Shown here one piece after another: positions 34,021 through 42,548 of a DNA stretch of 64,000 nucleotides (its first letter is position 1; every line of letters starts with the position of its first letter). The DNA is from JBGNFV01 sp049645705 (GTDB lineage: Bacteria; Bacteroidota; Bacteroidia; Cytophagales; Cyclobacteriaceae). The stretch covers positions 124,001 through 188,000 of the forward strand of contig JBARUK010000068.1 of the NCBI GenBank assembly GCA_049645705.1, written 5' to 3'. The notes under the pieces are model-generated. The model ran no database searches and had not been told where the DNA came from. It saw only the letters and a list, made by a program, of their open reading frames with translations. A program made the translations under genes and the position numbers.

Positions 34021-34986
34021 CTACAGGAGGTCTCCTATTATCTTTTCGATGGTAATGCCCTCGGCTTCGGCCTTGAAGTTCCGTACAATACGGTGGCGCA
34101 GGGCAGGAATGGCTACGGCTTGTACATCCTCTATGTCCGGTGAGTACTTACCATTGATCAGGGCATTGCATTTGGCCCCCATTACCAGAAACTGGGAGGC
34201 ACGCGGTCCTGCACCCCACTCCAGGTAGTCATTGGTAAGTGTCGTGGCCTGCGCGGAATTTGGCCGGGTTTTACCAACTACGCTTACGGCATACTCCACT
34301 ACATTATCGGGTACTGGTACTTTCCTGATAAGGGCCTGGTAGGCCATGATCTCTTCGGCGGTAAGGACACGCTCTACTTCATGGCGCACATCTGTAGTGG
34401 TATTCTTCACTACAGTCACTTCATCTTCGTAGCTGGGGTAATCCAGCAGAATATTGAACATGAAACGGTCGAGCTGTGCTTCGGGCAGCGGATAGGTACC
34501 CTCCTGCTCTATGGGGTTCTGGGTGGCCAGTACGAAGAAGGGCCTGTCTAGCGGGAAATTCTGTCCGGCTATGGTTACGGCATACTCCTGCATACTCTCC
34601 AGCAGGGCTGCCTGCGTTTTGGGAGGGGTACGGTTAATCTCATCGGCCAGGATGATATTGGCAAATATCGGACCTTTGATAAACTTGAAGCTCCGGTCCT
34701 TATCCAGGGTCTCTGCACCCAGAATATCTGAGGGCATAAGGTCAGGCGTAAACTGGATACGGCTGAAGCTCAGATGCAGCGCTTCAGATATAGTCTTGAT
34801 AAGCAGTGTCTTGGCCAGGCCGGGTACCCCTACCAGCAGACTGTGGCCCTGGCAAAATATAGACGTAAGCAAAAGCCGGACTACCTGGTCTTGCCCTACT
34901 ATGACTTTAGATATCTCGGTCGTGAGCCGGTTATACGCTTCGTGAAAATTTTCTGCTGCTTCTACATCAGTTTTAAACTGCACCAT
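34021..34986 (-). CDS. MoxR-family AAA+ ATPase (paralogue 1)
   Basis: 321 residues. Walker A is GVPGLAKTLL, Walker B is IILADEINRTPPKTQAALLESMQE, with sensor 1 ATQNPIEQEGTYPLPEAQLDRF and a C-terminal lid domain (about 230-320). MoxR ATPases act as chaperones that assemble or activate envelope or metal enzymes, usually with a VWA/DUF58 partner. No such partner is adjacent here. It follows surA by 37 bp and so probably belongs to the foldase operon. A second paralogue lies at 46276-47253. Confidence 0.92.
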   Translation of the reverse strand: MVQFKTDVEAAENFHEAYNRLTTEISKVIVGQDQVVRLLLTSIFCQGHSLLVGVPGLAKTLLIKTISEALHLSFSRIQFTPDLMPSDILGAETLDKDRSFKFIKGPIFANIILADEINRTPPKTQAALLESMQEYAVTIAGQNFPLDRPFFVLATQNPIEQEGTYPLPEAQLDRFMFNILLDYPSYEDEVTVVKNTTTDVRHEVERVLTAEEIMAYQALIRKVPVPDNVVEYAVSVVGKTRPNSAQATTLTNDYLEWGAGPRASQFLVMGAKCNALINGKYSPDIEDVQAVAIPALRHRIVRNFKAEAEGITIEKIIGDLL

Positions 34987-35023
34987 ACATCTGAGCTAAT
35001 TAAAAAATGAACCCTGTAAAACA

Positions 35024-36406
35024 TCAGGGGCTATCCATTATACCACATTGGTCGTATTCTGGATCAATATTTATGTATACTTCTGTTTTGGCCCGCTCGA
35101 ACCACTCATCGAGGGCCTCGTTCTTTTTCTTATTCTTAGTGGCCAGGTAGATCTTCTGGTAGTCCTGCCTCAGGTTAGCCTGGTGAGGGGCTACTTTGGC
35201 TTTGTAGTAGATGATCCGCACGCCTTTCTGCCCATCTGCAGATGTGAACTCTATCGGGTGCGTTATGTCCCCGATGCTCATCGTATCGATTGTGAAGAAC
35301 AGGGTTGGGTCCAGGTTCTCAGTGCTGACCCTGGGTGTTCCGGTATTGTCCAGGAAAAAGCCCCCGCTGTTACTCGTCTGCTGATCGTCGGAATATTCCG
35401 CTGCTGTTTCTTCAAACTCTATGCTGTCATTGAGTATAAGCGTCCTGAGGCTGTCCAGGTAGGTCACGCTCCTGGTCAGGTCGGAGGGACGACTCTTGGG
35501 CTTTATGAGTATATGCCGTGTATTAAATTCGTTTCCTCTCCTTTCGATAAGCTGAATAATGTGGACACCAAACTGTGTTTCTACCGGCATACTGATATCA
35601 CCGGGCTTCATTTTCAGTGAGGCCGCTTCGTATTCGGGAGCAAGTTGTCCCCGGCCGAAAAACCCAATGTTACCACCGCTTCTTTCTGCTCCGGGTTCTT
35701 CCGAATACATTTTCGCCATCATTTCAAAATCGGAATCACCGTTTACGATATCGGTTCTGATCTCGGTAAGCTGCCTCTTTACTTTTTCTTTTTCCTCTGA
35801 GGTAGGCTCGGGAAACCTGACGATCTGGCCTATGGTCACTTCGGTAGAGAAGAAGGGCAGACTATCCTGTGGTATGCGGTTGAAGAATTTCTTCACTTCG
35901 GCGGGCGAAACGGTGATGCCATTGGTAACTTCACCCTCCATACGCTCGGCCGTGAGCTGTTCTTTCAGGTCCGTGCGAAGCTCGGCCCTGATCTCCTCTA
36001 CGGACTTATTGTATATCTCTTTTACCTTCTCCTCGCCGCCTATTTGCGACAGAATGATGCTCATTCTGCGCGTCAGGTTACCCTCTACCTCCAGATCGGA
36101 GACGATGACGGAGTCTATGGCGGCTTTGGCTACTAGTACTTTGGTAAGTACAAGGTCTGATAGCATCTGGCATCGTAGCTGGTCACCACCCCTCTGACCG
36201 CGTGATACGACGTCAAGGTAAGACTTGTCCAGGTCGGACTTAAGAATGATGTAGTCATCTACCTTGGCAATGATCTTATCTACAACAATACGATCCCCGT
36301 TCCCTTCTTCCTGGGCAAATACTACCGGCGCGGCTACTATAGTCAGTACCCACATGGTGATCATAGCCACTACTTTGTTATTCGACTGAATGAATCTCAA
36401 ACTCAT
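35024..36406 (-). CDS. surA: SurA-like periplasmic chaperone / peptidyl-prolyl isomerase
   Basis: 460 residues with a signal peptide (cleavage after VVFA). The SurA N-terminal helical domain (about 40-165) is followed by two parvulin domains (about 185-285 and 290-395). Domain 1 contains GGNIGFFGRGQLAPEYEAAS and FGVHIIQLIERR; domain 2 starts NTRHILIKPKS. SurA escorts unfolded outer-membrane proteins to the BAM complex. It overlaps the upstream lipoprotein gene by 29 bp. Confidence 0.9.
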   Translation of the reverse strand: MSLRFIQSNNKVVAMITMWVLTIVAAPVVFAQEEGNGDRIVVDKIIAKVDDYIILKSDLDKSYLDVVSRGQRGGDQLRCQMLSDLVLTKVLVAKAAIDSVIVSDLEVEGNLTRRMSIILSQIGGEEKVKEIYNKSVEEIRAELRTDLKEQLTAERMEGEVTNGITVSPAEVKKFFNRIPQDSLPFFSTEVTIGQIVRFPEPTSEEKEKVKRQLTEIRTDIVNGDSDFEMMAKMYSEEPGAERSGGNIGFFGRGQLAPEYEAASLKMKPGDISMPVETQFGVHIIQLIERRGNEFNTRHILIKPKSRPSDLTRSVTYLDSLRTLILNDSIEFEETAAEYSDDQQTSNSGGFFLDNTGTPRVSTENLDPTLFFTIDTMSIGDITHPIEFTSADGQKGVRIIYYKAKVAPHQANLRQDYQKIYLATKNKKKNEALDEWFERAKTEVYINIDPEYDQCGIMDSP

Positions 36407-37259
36407 TGTTATCTTTTGCTTCTTCGTATATGTTCTTCTCTAACTGGTCGGCGAGTGTGACCTTTCGCTTATTGATAATAATGTTGCGAATATCGTCTTT
36501 CACAAACTCTAACGGTGAAGACTGGTCAGAAATTTTATAATCGCTGATGTACAGCAGGTACACAAATTTTTCGTCGTCCGTTTCCGCAAAGGTATTGGAT
36601 TCCAGGAACTGTACCTTGTTTGGTATGCTCATAAATGGCGTATTGGCAATAACTTCGTCGAAATTGAGCCACAAGGAGTCTTCCATAGTATAGTCTATAG
36701 CAAACCGGAATGCATAGCTTTTCAGTTCATCGCGATTTTCTCTTGTAGGCTTTTTGATTATTTGCCGGATCTGGGCCAACTTAGGTGCATCTTTGGGCAC
36801 CTTGATAAATAAGATCCGAACGATGTTTTGCTTAAGCTGAAAGTTGTCCTGGTTAGTTTCATAATATGACCGGACCTCATCTTCAGAAACGATCGTATCC
36901 AGGTTTTCATTAATATACTGCTTCTGGTATTCGTACACCATGAGGGCATAGCGGTAGTCCAGTATCTTTCTTTCCAGTTCTGCTTCATCAAAATCCACTC
37001 TCTCCGAGGCTTCTGAAATAAGCAGTTGCTTTCTGATCCAGCTACGCATATACCTGTCTACAAGGCTGGCACTATCTTCCTGGCTAAGACCCCTGGGCAC
37101 CAGCCCTTCCAGGTCTGACATTCTCAACCGGGCCTCGTCGGTCTCAGCTACCAGGGGGTCATTTATATCATCTTCCCTCTCACGGATACCAAGCGAATCA
37201 CAGGACTGCAGTGTGAGGATGAGCAGAAGACTGCCTATCCACCAATTACTCTGTCTCAA
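36378..37259 (-). CDS. SurA-N-like lipoprotein without a PPIase domain
   Basis: 293 residues. The lipoprotein signal ends LILTLQSC (lipid Cys at 20). The body is mainly helical, with a SurA/PpiC-like N-domain pattern (LVDRYMRSWIRKQLLISEASE, SEDEVRSYYETNQDNFQLKQNIVRILFI) but no parvulin catalytic domain. It sits between two parvulin genes, overlapping both (14 and 29 bp), so a role in outer-membrane protein folding is inferred. The function of this middle protein is not established. Confidence 0.75.
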   Translation of the reverse strand: MRQSNWWIGSLLLILTLQSCDSLGIREREDDINDPLVAETDEARLRMSDLEGLVPRGLSQEDSASLVDRYMRSWIRKQLLISEASERVDFDEAELERKILDYRYALMVYEYQKQYINENLDTIVSEDEVRSYYETNQDNFQLKQNIVRILFIKVPKDAPKLAQIRQIIKKPTRENRDELKSYAFRFAIDYTMEDSLWLNFDEVIANTPFMSIPNKVQFLESNTFAETDDEKFVYLLYISDYKISDQSSPLEFVKDDIRNIIINKRKVTLADQLEKNIYEEAKDNNEFEIHSVE

Positions 37260-39489
37260 ACTCTCTGTAGATTTGGTTAAGTGCCTTTTCGTTAATTTCT
37301 ACGGGGTATTTCTCCCGAAGCTCGGCCACCCATTGTTTTTCCAGGTATTCCTGATAGTCGGAAATTACCTGCCCTCTGTTTTCGGACAGCTTCCTGGGCT
37401 GGGGTTCCAGCATACTGTACACTCTGACCAGTGCCGATGACCCGTCTACGCTCACTTCATAGATACCCGGCCGGGACGGTACCTGCTGCAGGCTCTCTTT
37501 ATCCGAGGCCTGAAAGGCTCCGTAATCGATCCGTACGGCAAGGGGACTATTTTCGTTCAGGTAGCTTTCCATGTCTTTGGGTGATGAACTCAGAATGGTA
37601 AACGTGGCTGTTTCCTCATCCGTATCCTCACTACGAAGCTTTTCTCCCGAAATACCAAGCCTGTCCAGGTTTAGAACGAGGGAATCGGAGAAAGACTTAT
37701 TACCAGCCGGTAGCCTGGCATAAAGTATCATGGAAGGACTCGTACTCATCCTTCTGGCCAGGCTGTCCAGGTAGTAGCGGTGCAGGTTACTGAACATCAT
37801 GTCTCCCTCGCCGGGTTCCAGCTCTGTCTCACTGACAGAAACAGGATACGTATCTTCTTCCAGAAGGGAACGCACCTGATCCGTAAGCGAAGCATCGGAA
37901 AGCTTGACAATGGCCGACTGGTAGCGCTCACCCCATTGATAGTCGTCTATATTGTCTTCGAAGAAATTACGAAGACCGGAAGTGTCTCTTGTAGCTTTGC
38001 TCCAGACTTTACGGTCCATAAGCTCAAACAGGAGAATACCTTCTCGGTACTCCTGGTATAGCAGGCGGTAGTCATCGTATTTGTCGGCCAGGTGATCTTC
38101 TTCGTAGGCCATCAGTTCTCTTTCTGTCCAGTTTTTGTAAAGATTCCGGACGGCTGTTTCTGTGGCCCCACCCTGGTTCAGGCTTTCGGAAGAGCTCTGC
38201 GCAAACTTTATGAAGTCACGGGTAAAGTATGGCTCAAGATTGATGCTGAAAATGGCCTTCTCCGCTACCGAGTCGGCAGTGGCCTCTTCCCATTCACCGT
38301 TTATGGCTGTAGTGGCTATCAGGCCAATGGCCTCCTCTACTATTTCTTCGTTTTCGCTGAACCCGTTCTCTTCTTCCAATCGCCTGATCAGCGCTTTTTT
38401 ATTTACTTCAGCCCGGCTGTCACGATTGATCTGCCGTGAGATAGCTTCGCGAACTTCATCCAGCTCAGGCATAGACTGCTTCTCTATCAGTTTGATTATG
38501 TGCCATCCGTAAGGTGTTTTGACAGGCTCGCTTATGTCACCGGGGTTCTGAAGGGAAAATGCGGCATTTTCGAATGCAGGCACCATATTGCCGGTACCGA
38601 ACCAGGGCAATTCTCCGCCCCTGTCTTTGGTATTGAGATCTTCGGAGTACTGGCGGGCGACGGCAAACCAGTCTGCACTGTCTTTTAACTGACGGTATAG
38701 TTCGTCTGCTTTGTTTTTAGCTGTCACCGAGTCCTCCGGGCTTATACCCTGCGAGGCGCGGATCATAATATGGCCTACTTTTATTTTTCCCCGGCTGTCC
38801 CTCTTGTCCTGAACTTTCAGGATATGGTAGCCGAAGCGGGTACGAAAGGGCTGGCTTACATCGCCGACGGGGGTATTATAGGCAGCTTCTTCAAATGGGT
38901 AAACCATCTGCATGGAAGTGAAGTAGCCAAGGTTACCACCATTTTGTATAGCAGAGGGATCCTGGCTGTTTTCACGGGCTACCTGGTTAAAGTCTTCACC
39001 GTTCATTACGCGCTCACGCAGCCCTGTAATCTGGTTATAGGCTGCCAGGGTATCTTCAGGCGAGGCATCGGGACCGGCGGTAATGAGGATATGGCTGGCA
39101 TTTACTTCTACCTTGCTCCGGTCATATGCCTCCTGTATGAGGGCATTGGTGACGTTGGTTTCGGTAAGGTAGGGCTTGGCTAGCTGCTTACGATAGGTTT
39201 CCAGCTCCCGTGTGAAGCTTTCTTCGTTTTGCAGCCCGAGGGTTTCAGCCTCTTTTACTTTGAGCTTAAAGTTTACGAACAATTCCAGGTACTCGTCGAT
39301 CTCTTCGCGGGTGATCGTGGAGTCATTGTTGAAATTGTTCTTGTTAAAAACGTAGATAAACTCTTCGCTGGTAACACTCTTATCGCCCACGGTAAAGAGG
39401 TCGGCGTTGTCACTACTGCTTTTGTCAGGCGTAGCGCAGCCTGCTGCCAGCAGCGTAAGACATAGACAAAATAATACTGTGTATTTCAT
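37246..39489 (-). CDS. PpiC-type peptidyl-prolyl isomerase lipoprotein with two parvulin domains
   Basis: 747 residues. The lipobox LLAAGC gives lipid Cys at about 19. An N-terminal SurA/PpiD-like helical region is followed by parvulin 1 (about 130-232: VNASHILITAG, GGNLGYFTSMQMVYPFE, FGYHILKVQ) and parvulin 2 (about 236-342: KVGHIMIRA, GGELPWFGTGNMVPAFE, YGWHIIKLIE). About 400 further residues have no clear family. It is probably outer-membrane- or periplasm-facing and works with the two downstream genes. It heads the foldase operon. Confidence 0.88.
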   Translation of the reverse strand: MKYTVLFCLCLTLLAAGCATPDKSSSDNADLFTVGDKSVTSEEFIYVFNKNNFNNDSTITREEIDEYLELFVNFKLKVKEAETLGLQNEESFTRELETYRKQLAKPYLTETNVTNALIQEAYDRSKVEVNASHILITAGPDASPEDTLAAYNQITGLRERVMNGEDFNQVARENSQDPSAIQNGGNLGYFTSMQMVYPFEEAAYNTPVGDVSQPFRTRFGYHILKVQDKRDSRGKIKVGHIMIRASQGISPEDSVTAKNKADELYRQLKDSADWFAVARQYSEDLNTKDRGGELPWFGTGNMVPAFENAAFSLQNPGDISEPVKTPYGWHIIKLIEKQSMPELDEVREAISRQINRDSRAEVNKKALIRRLEEENGFSENEEIVEEAIGLIATTAINGEWEEATADSVAEKAIFSINLEPYFTRDFIKFAQSSSESLNQGGATETAVRNLYKNWTERELMAYEEDHLADKYDDYRLLYQEYREGILLFELMDRKVWSKATRDTSGLRNFFEDNIDDYQWGERYQSAIVKLSDASLTDQVRSLLEEDTYPVSVSETELEPGEGDMMFSNLHRYYLDSLARRMSTSPSMILYARLPAGNKSFSDSLVLNLDRLGISGEKLRSEDTDEETATFTILSSSPKDMESYLNENSPLAVRIDYGAFQASDKESLQQVPSRPGIYEVSVDGSSALVRVYSMLEPQPRKLSENRGQVISDYQEYLEKQWVAELREKYPVEINEKALNQIYREFETE

Positions 39490-39521
39490 TTACCTGGTTG
39501 TCAGATACAATTTTTTCACGC

Positions 39522-39546
39522 AAATCACTGACAATTTTAGTGATTT
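39522..39546. repeat. Inverted repeat upstream of the foldase operon
   Basis: AAATCACT (39522-39529) and AGTGATTT (39539-39546) form a perfect 8-bp inverted repeat with a 9-nt spacer, 33 bp upstream of the PpiC start and 40 bp past the RsbW-like stop. TTTTC follows on the plus strand only. It may be an operator, or a weak end signal for the regulatory module. Confidence 0.4.
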
Positions 39547-39586
39547 TTTCTGACAGAACATACGTAATGGCCGGATGGGGGTCGGA

Positions 39587-40003
39587 TTATAGCTTCTTGA
39601 ACAGGCGGCAGGTGTTTTGATTGCGCTTACTTTCGAACTGTATATCGTCCATTATACGACGGACGAGCATCAGTCCTATGCCGCCTTTTTTCTTCTTCTG
39701 GATAACTTCCTGCAGGCTGGGTTCTTTGTATTCGGCCAGGTTAAAACCGAGCCCTTTGTCTGTAATTTCGAAGATTACGCTTTTATCTTTATCTATCAGA
39801 ATGAAGAGTTCCAGTTGCTCTTTGGGGTTGCACTGGTGAGAATGAATCATAAGGTTGGCGCATACTTCATCTACTGCCAGGACGAGCTTGTTCACTTCCA
39901 CCTCGCTGATATCGTACTTAGCAAGTACCTCCGATACGAAGGTTCGTATCTCGCACAGTTTATCTTTACGACAGGGGACTTTATATTTGAACTTAGCCGA
40001 CAA
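39587..40003 (-). CDS. RsbW-like ATP-binding anti-sigma/regulatory kinase
   Basis: 138 residues, HATPase_c_2 fold. The N-box is LAVDEVCANLMIHSHQ, with G1 DKGLGF and G2 KGGIGLMLVRRIMDD. In the partner-switching scheme such a kinase binds an effector (classically a sigma factor) and phosphorylates the STAS partner. No sigma factor gene is nearby, so its target is unknown. It overlaps the STAS gene by 11 bp. Confidence 0.88.
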   Translation of the reverse strand: MSAKFKYKVPCRKDKLCEIRTFVSEVLAKYDISEVEVNKLVLAVDEVCANLMIHSHQCNPKEQLELFILIDKDKSVIFEITDKGLGFNLAEYKEPSLQEVIQKKKKGGIGLMLVRRIMDDIQFESKRNQNTCRLFKKL

Positions 40004-40331
40004 CCTCTATTGCTTTCTCTTTGGTATCTACCAATGTGAGTAACTGATCAAGACCCAGTATCTGAAAAACATTGAAGACTTTTTCAGTCACACCGTAGAT
40101 CACCATTTTCTTTCCTTCTTTTTTCATGTCTTCTATGTAAGACATAAATACACCCAGGCCCGCAGAAGAAATGTATTCGAGGCCAGAGCAGTCGATAGCA
40201 ATCTTGCCAAAGCCTTGTTCGAGTCCTTCTGCTATTGCATTATCCAAGTGAATAGATGAGCTGGCATCCAGCTCTCCCTCTACCGTTATAAAAAAGATGC
40301 CGTCTTCTGCCTGAGTACTTATATTCACCAT
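39993..40331 (-). CDS. STAS-domain anti-sigma factor antagonist
   Basis: 112-residue single STAS domain. The phospho-acceptor segment DCSGLEYISSAGLGVFMSY carries the conserved Ser pair. It is the expected substrate of the downstream kinase and of the upstream PP2C phosphatase (39 bp away). Confidence 0.92.
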   Translation of the reverse strand: MVNISTQAEDGIFFITVEGELDASSSIHLDNAIAEGLEQGFGKIAIDCSGLEYISSAGLGVFMSYIEDMKKEGKKMVIYGVTEKVFNVFQILGLDQLLTLVDTKEKAIEVVG

Positions 40332-40370
40332 AAATGGGTACGAATAATCCCTTGTAGGGTTGGTTTTTCT

Positions 40371-42422
40371 TTACAAAAATTTAATAACCAAAGCGGTATA
40401 GTCATCATCCAGTTCTTTATCTCCGTTAAATTGATAAAGGTTTTGCAGTACGTTATCAGAGATATCTTTCGCGCTTCCGGAAGCAACTTTTTCCATCAAA
40501 TCCTTAAGCCTGTCATAGCCATATTCTTCGCCATCAGGATTTCTGGCTTCGACGATACCATCAGTATACAGCAGCATAACATCTCCCGGCTGGTATGTGA
40601 TGGTGTTAGTTTTTACGTAACGACTGTATTCTGAGTTTCTTAAAATACCAAGGCCCAGTCCGCTACCGGTGTAGTAGACTGCCTGATGCGTTTCATTTGC
40701 GTAAAATAATGTTGGGCAATGACCAGCCCGCACAAAATCCACCGTACGCTTTTGGGTGTCGATCATGTAGTAGGAGGCGGTAATAAAGCTGTTGCGATCC
40801 AGGCACCTGGCCAGGGCCGCATTAGTACGGATCATGAAGTCTGCCGGGGCCATATCACTTTCTACCAGACTATGAAATATGCCCTTCATCTGCGACATAT
40901 GGAATGCAGCAGAGGTACCCTTGCCACTTACATCGCCGATGATCACAGCGACTTTATGTTCGCTTACCTGGTACAGATCGAAGTAATCACCCCCCACTTC
41001 ATCAGCTGCTTCGGAGAATGAAACCATGCTGAGGTGCTCATTGTCCATTAATGATTCGGGCAAAAGACTTCTCTGTACTCTTTTAGCAATTTTAAGTGCT
41101 TCACGGTAACGCTCGTTCTCAAGGGCTTCGCCCATCAGGTGAAAGTTTTCCAGGGATATGCTGGCCTGGTTACAGAAGGCGATGATGATGTCGGTCATCT
41201 CCTTATTGAAGCCGTCCTTCACATCTTTGAGCAATGCAAGGCTACCAACCTGGTTGCCCTGCACAATAAGAGGGCACACGAGGATAGACTTATAGTTAGG
41301 ATGTCGGATATTAGTTGAGAGCCTGGCGTTCTCCTGGTCTTCTGTGCCTTCCTGATCCAGCACCTGCTTTACACTTGCCTTATTTATGTAGCCTACTATC
41401 TCATTTATCTCTTCTACCTCTATATCACGGGTAAGGTAGGTGGTCTCATTAGCCTCCCCGTATACCTCTATCCAGGCGGCACTGGCGAGCACGGAACTCG
41501 ACGCACTATCCAGCAGGATCTCGTATACACTGTCTTCGTGCTTTTCCCTGGTGACGGTCTTACTAAGCCGCTGGAAGTTGATCACTTCCTCGAGTTTCTT
41601 CTCAAATACAGAGGAGGTGGGCAGGTTAAACAATATAACCAGCAGGGAGAACACGGCGTAGATGACAATAAAGAGCACCAGCCCTACGATGAATATGCTT
41701 GAAGAGGGCTCTATAGTGAATGTATAGTGCTCGCTGTACTCAAACAGGTTGATAAGGAAATACCACAGGTAAAGTATGACGAGCAGAATGAGCAGGATGG
41801 CCTTCCACTTCTGCTTAAAGTTCAGATAGGCTATCCACTTCAGATTTACGGACAGTACAAAGCCGAGGATGAGCAACGGCACTGTGACGAACAGAGTAGT
41901 GGATTCAAAGAAACGAAGGTCGAAAAAATCGACGATCAGGCTTCCTAACAGGAGGTATTCGAATACATTCCAGGCAGTAAGCAACCACCTGTTCTTCTGG
42001 TACAGGATGAGGCGCTTCCAGACTACAAATGTGGAAAGCAGGAAGGCCAGGGTAAGCCCCAGGTTAATATGGTAGAAGAAATCAATGAGCAGGACATTAC
42101 TGGCCAGCTTACTGTTTCCGGTAATGAAAAAGAAGAACTGAATGAGCAGGGAAACTACGGTAGCTATAAGCCCCGTAACGAATACACGCCACAACAGATC
42201 GATAAAATTGACGCTTTCGGCCTTACCGATACGATACCTATAGTAGATAAACAGCAGGACTATGAACAGGTCCAGCAGAATGATAGGCAGGTTTTTATTT
42301 ATACCCGAATCAATGTTATTGACAGCACTGAACTGAAAGAACAGATCTGTAATAAGCAGCCCCAGCCAAAAAACTACGGCGAGTAGCAGACTGATTCTTC
42401 TAATATGTCTGGCTGATAACAT
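40371..42422 (-). CDS. Membrane PP2C (SpoIIE/RsbU-type) phosphatase with GAF-like domain
   Basis: 683 residues. The N-terminal membrane sensor has about eight helices (1-270). A GAF-like domain follows (about 290-435, SVLASAAWIEVYGE...SILVCPLIVQGNQVGSLALLKD). The C-terminal SpoIIE PP2C domain (about 465-683) has metal-binding motifs DEVGGDYFDLY, VIIGDVSGKGTSAA and GDVMLLYTDGIVEARN. It would dephosphorylate the STAS protein after a membrane or intracellular cue. It is the first gene of the three-gene switch. Confidence 0.93.
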   Translation of the reverse strand: MLSARHIRRISLLLAVVFWLGLLITDLFFQFSAVNNIDSGINKNLPIILLDLFIVLLFIYYRYRIGKAESVNFIDLLWRVFVTGLIATVVSLLIQFFFFITGNSKLASNVLLIDFFYHINLGLTLAFLLSTFVVWKRLILYQKNRWLLTAWNVFEYLLLGSLIVDFFDLRFFESTTLFVTVPLLILGFVLSVNLKWIAYLNFKQKWKAILLILLVILYLWYFLINLFEYSEHYTFTIEPSSSIFIVGLVLFIVIYAVFSLLVILFNLPTSSVFEKKLEEVINFQRLSKTVTREKHEDSVYEILLDSASSSVLASAAWIEVYGEANETTYLTRDIEVEEINEIVGYINKASVKQVLDQEGTEDQENARLSTNIRHPNYKSILVCPLIVQGNQVGSLALLKDVKDGFNKEMTDIIIAFCNQASISLENFHLMGEALENERYREALKIAKRVQRSLLPESLMDNEHLSMVSFSEAADEVGGDYFDLYQVSEHKVAVIIGDVSGKGTSAAFHMSQMKGIFHSLVESDMAPADFMIRTNAALARCLDRNSFITASYYMIDTQKRTVDFVRAGHCPTLFYANETHQAVYYTGSGLGLGILRNSEYSRYVKTNTITYQPGDVMLLYTDGIVEARNPDGEEYGYDRLKDLMEKVASGSAKDISDNVLQNLYQFNGDKELDDDYTALVIKFL

Positions 42423-42478
42423 TCGGATATATTCGATCTCTTTTGGCGGCCTAAATTTAGTAAATTACTTATATGAAT

Positions 42479-42510
42479 AAAGAAGGCCACCGAAAAGGCA
42501 GCCTTCTTTT
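42479..42510 (-). terminator. guaB terminator
   Basis: AAAGAAGGC (42479-42487) and GCCTTCTTT (42501-42509) pair perfectly around a 13-nt loop, making an A-tract/stem/T-tract structure 38 bp past the guaB stop. It can work on the minus strand (TTTATTC tail). Confidence 0.8.
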
Positions 42511-42548
42511 ATACCTGAATGGTACCCGTTATTTTATAAATGGTAATT

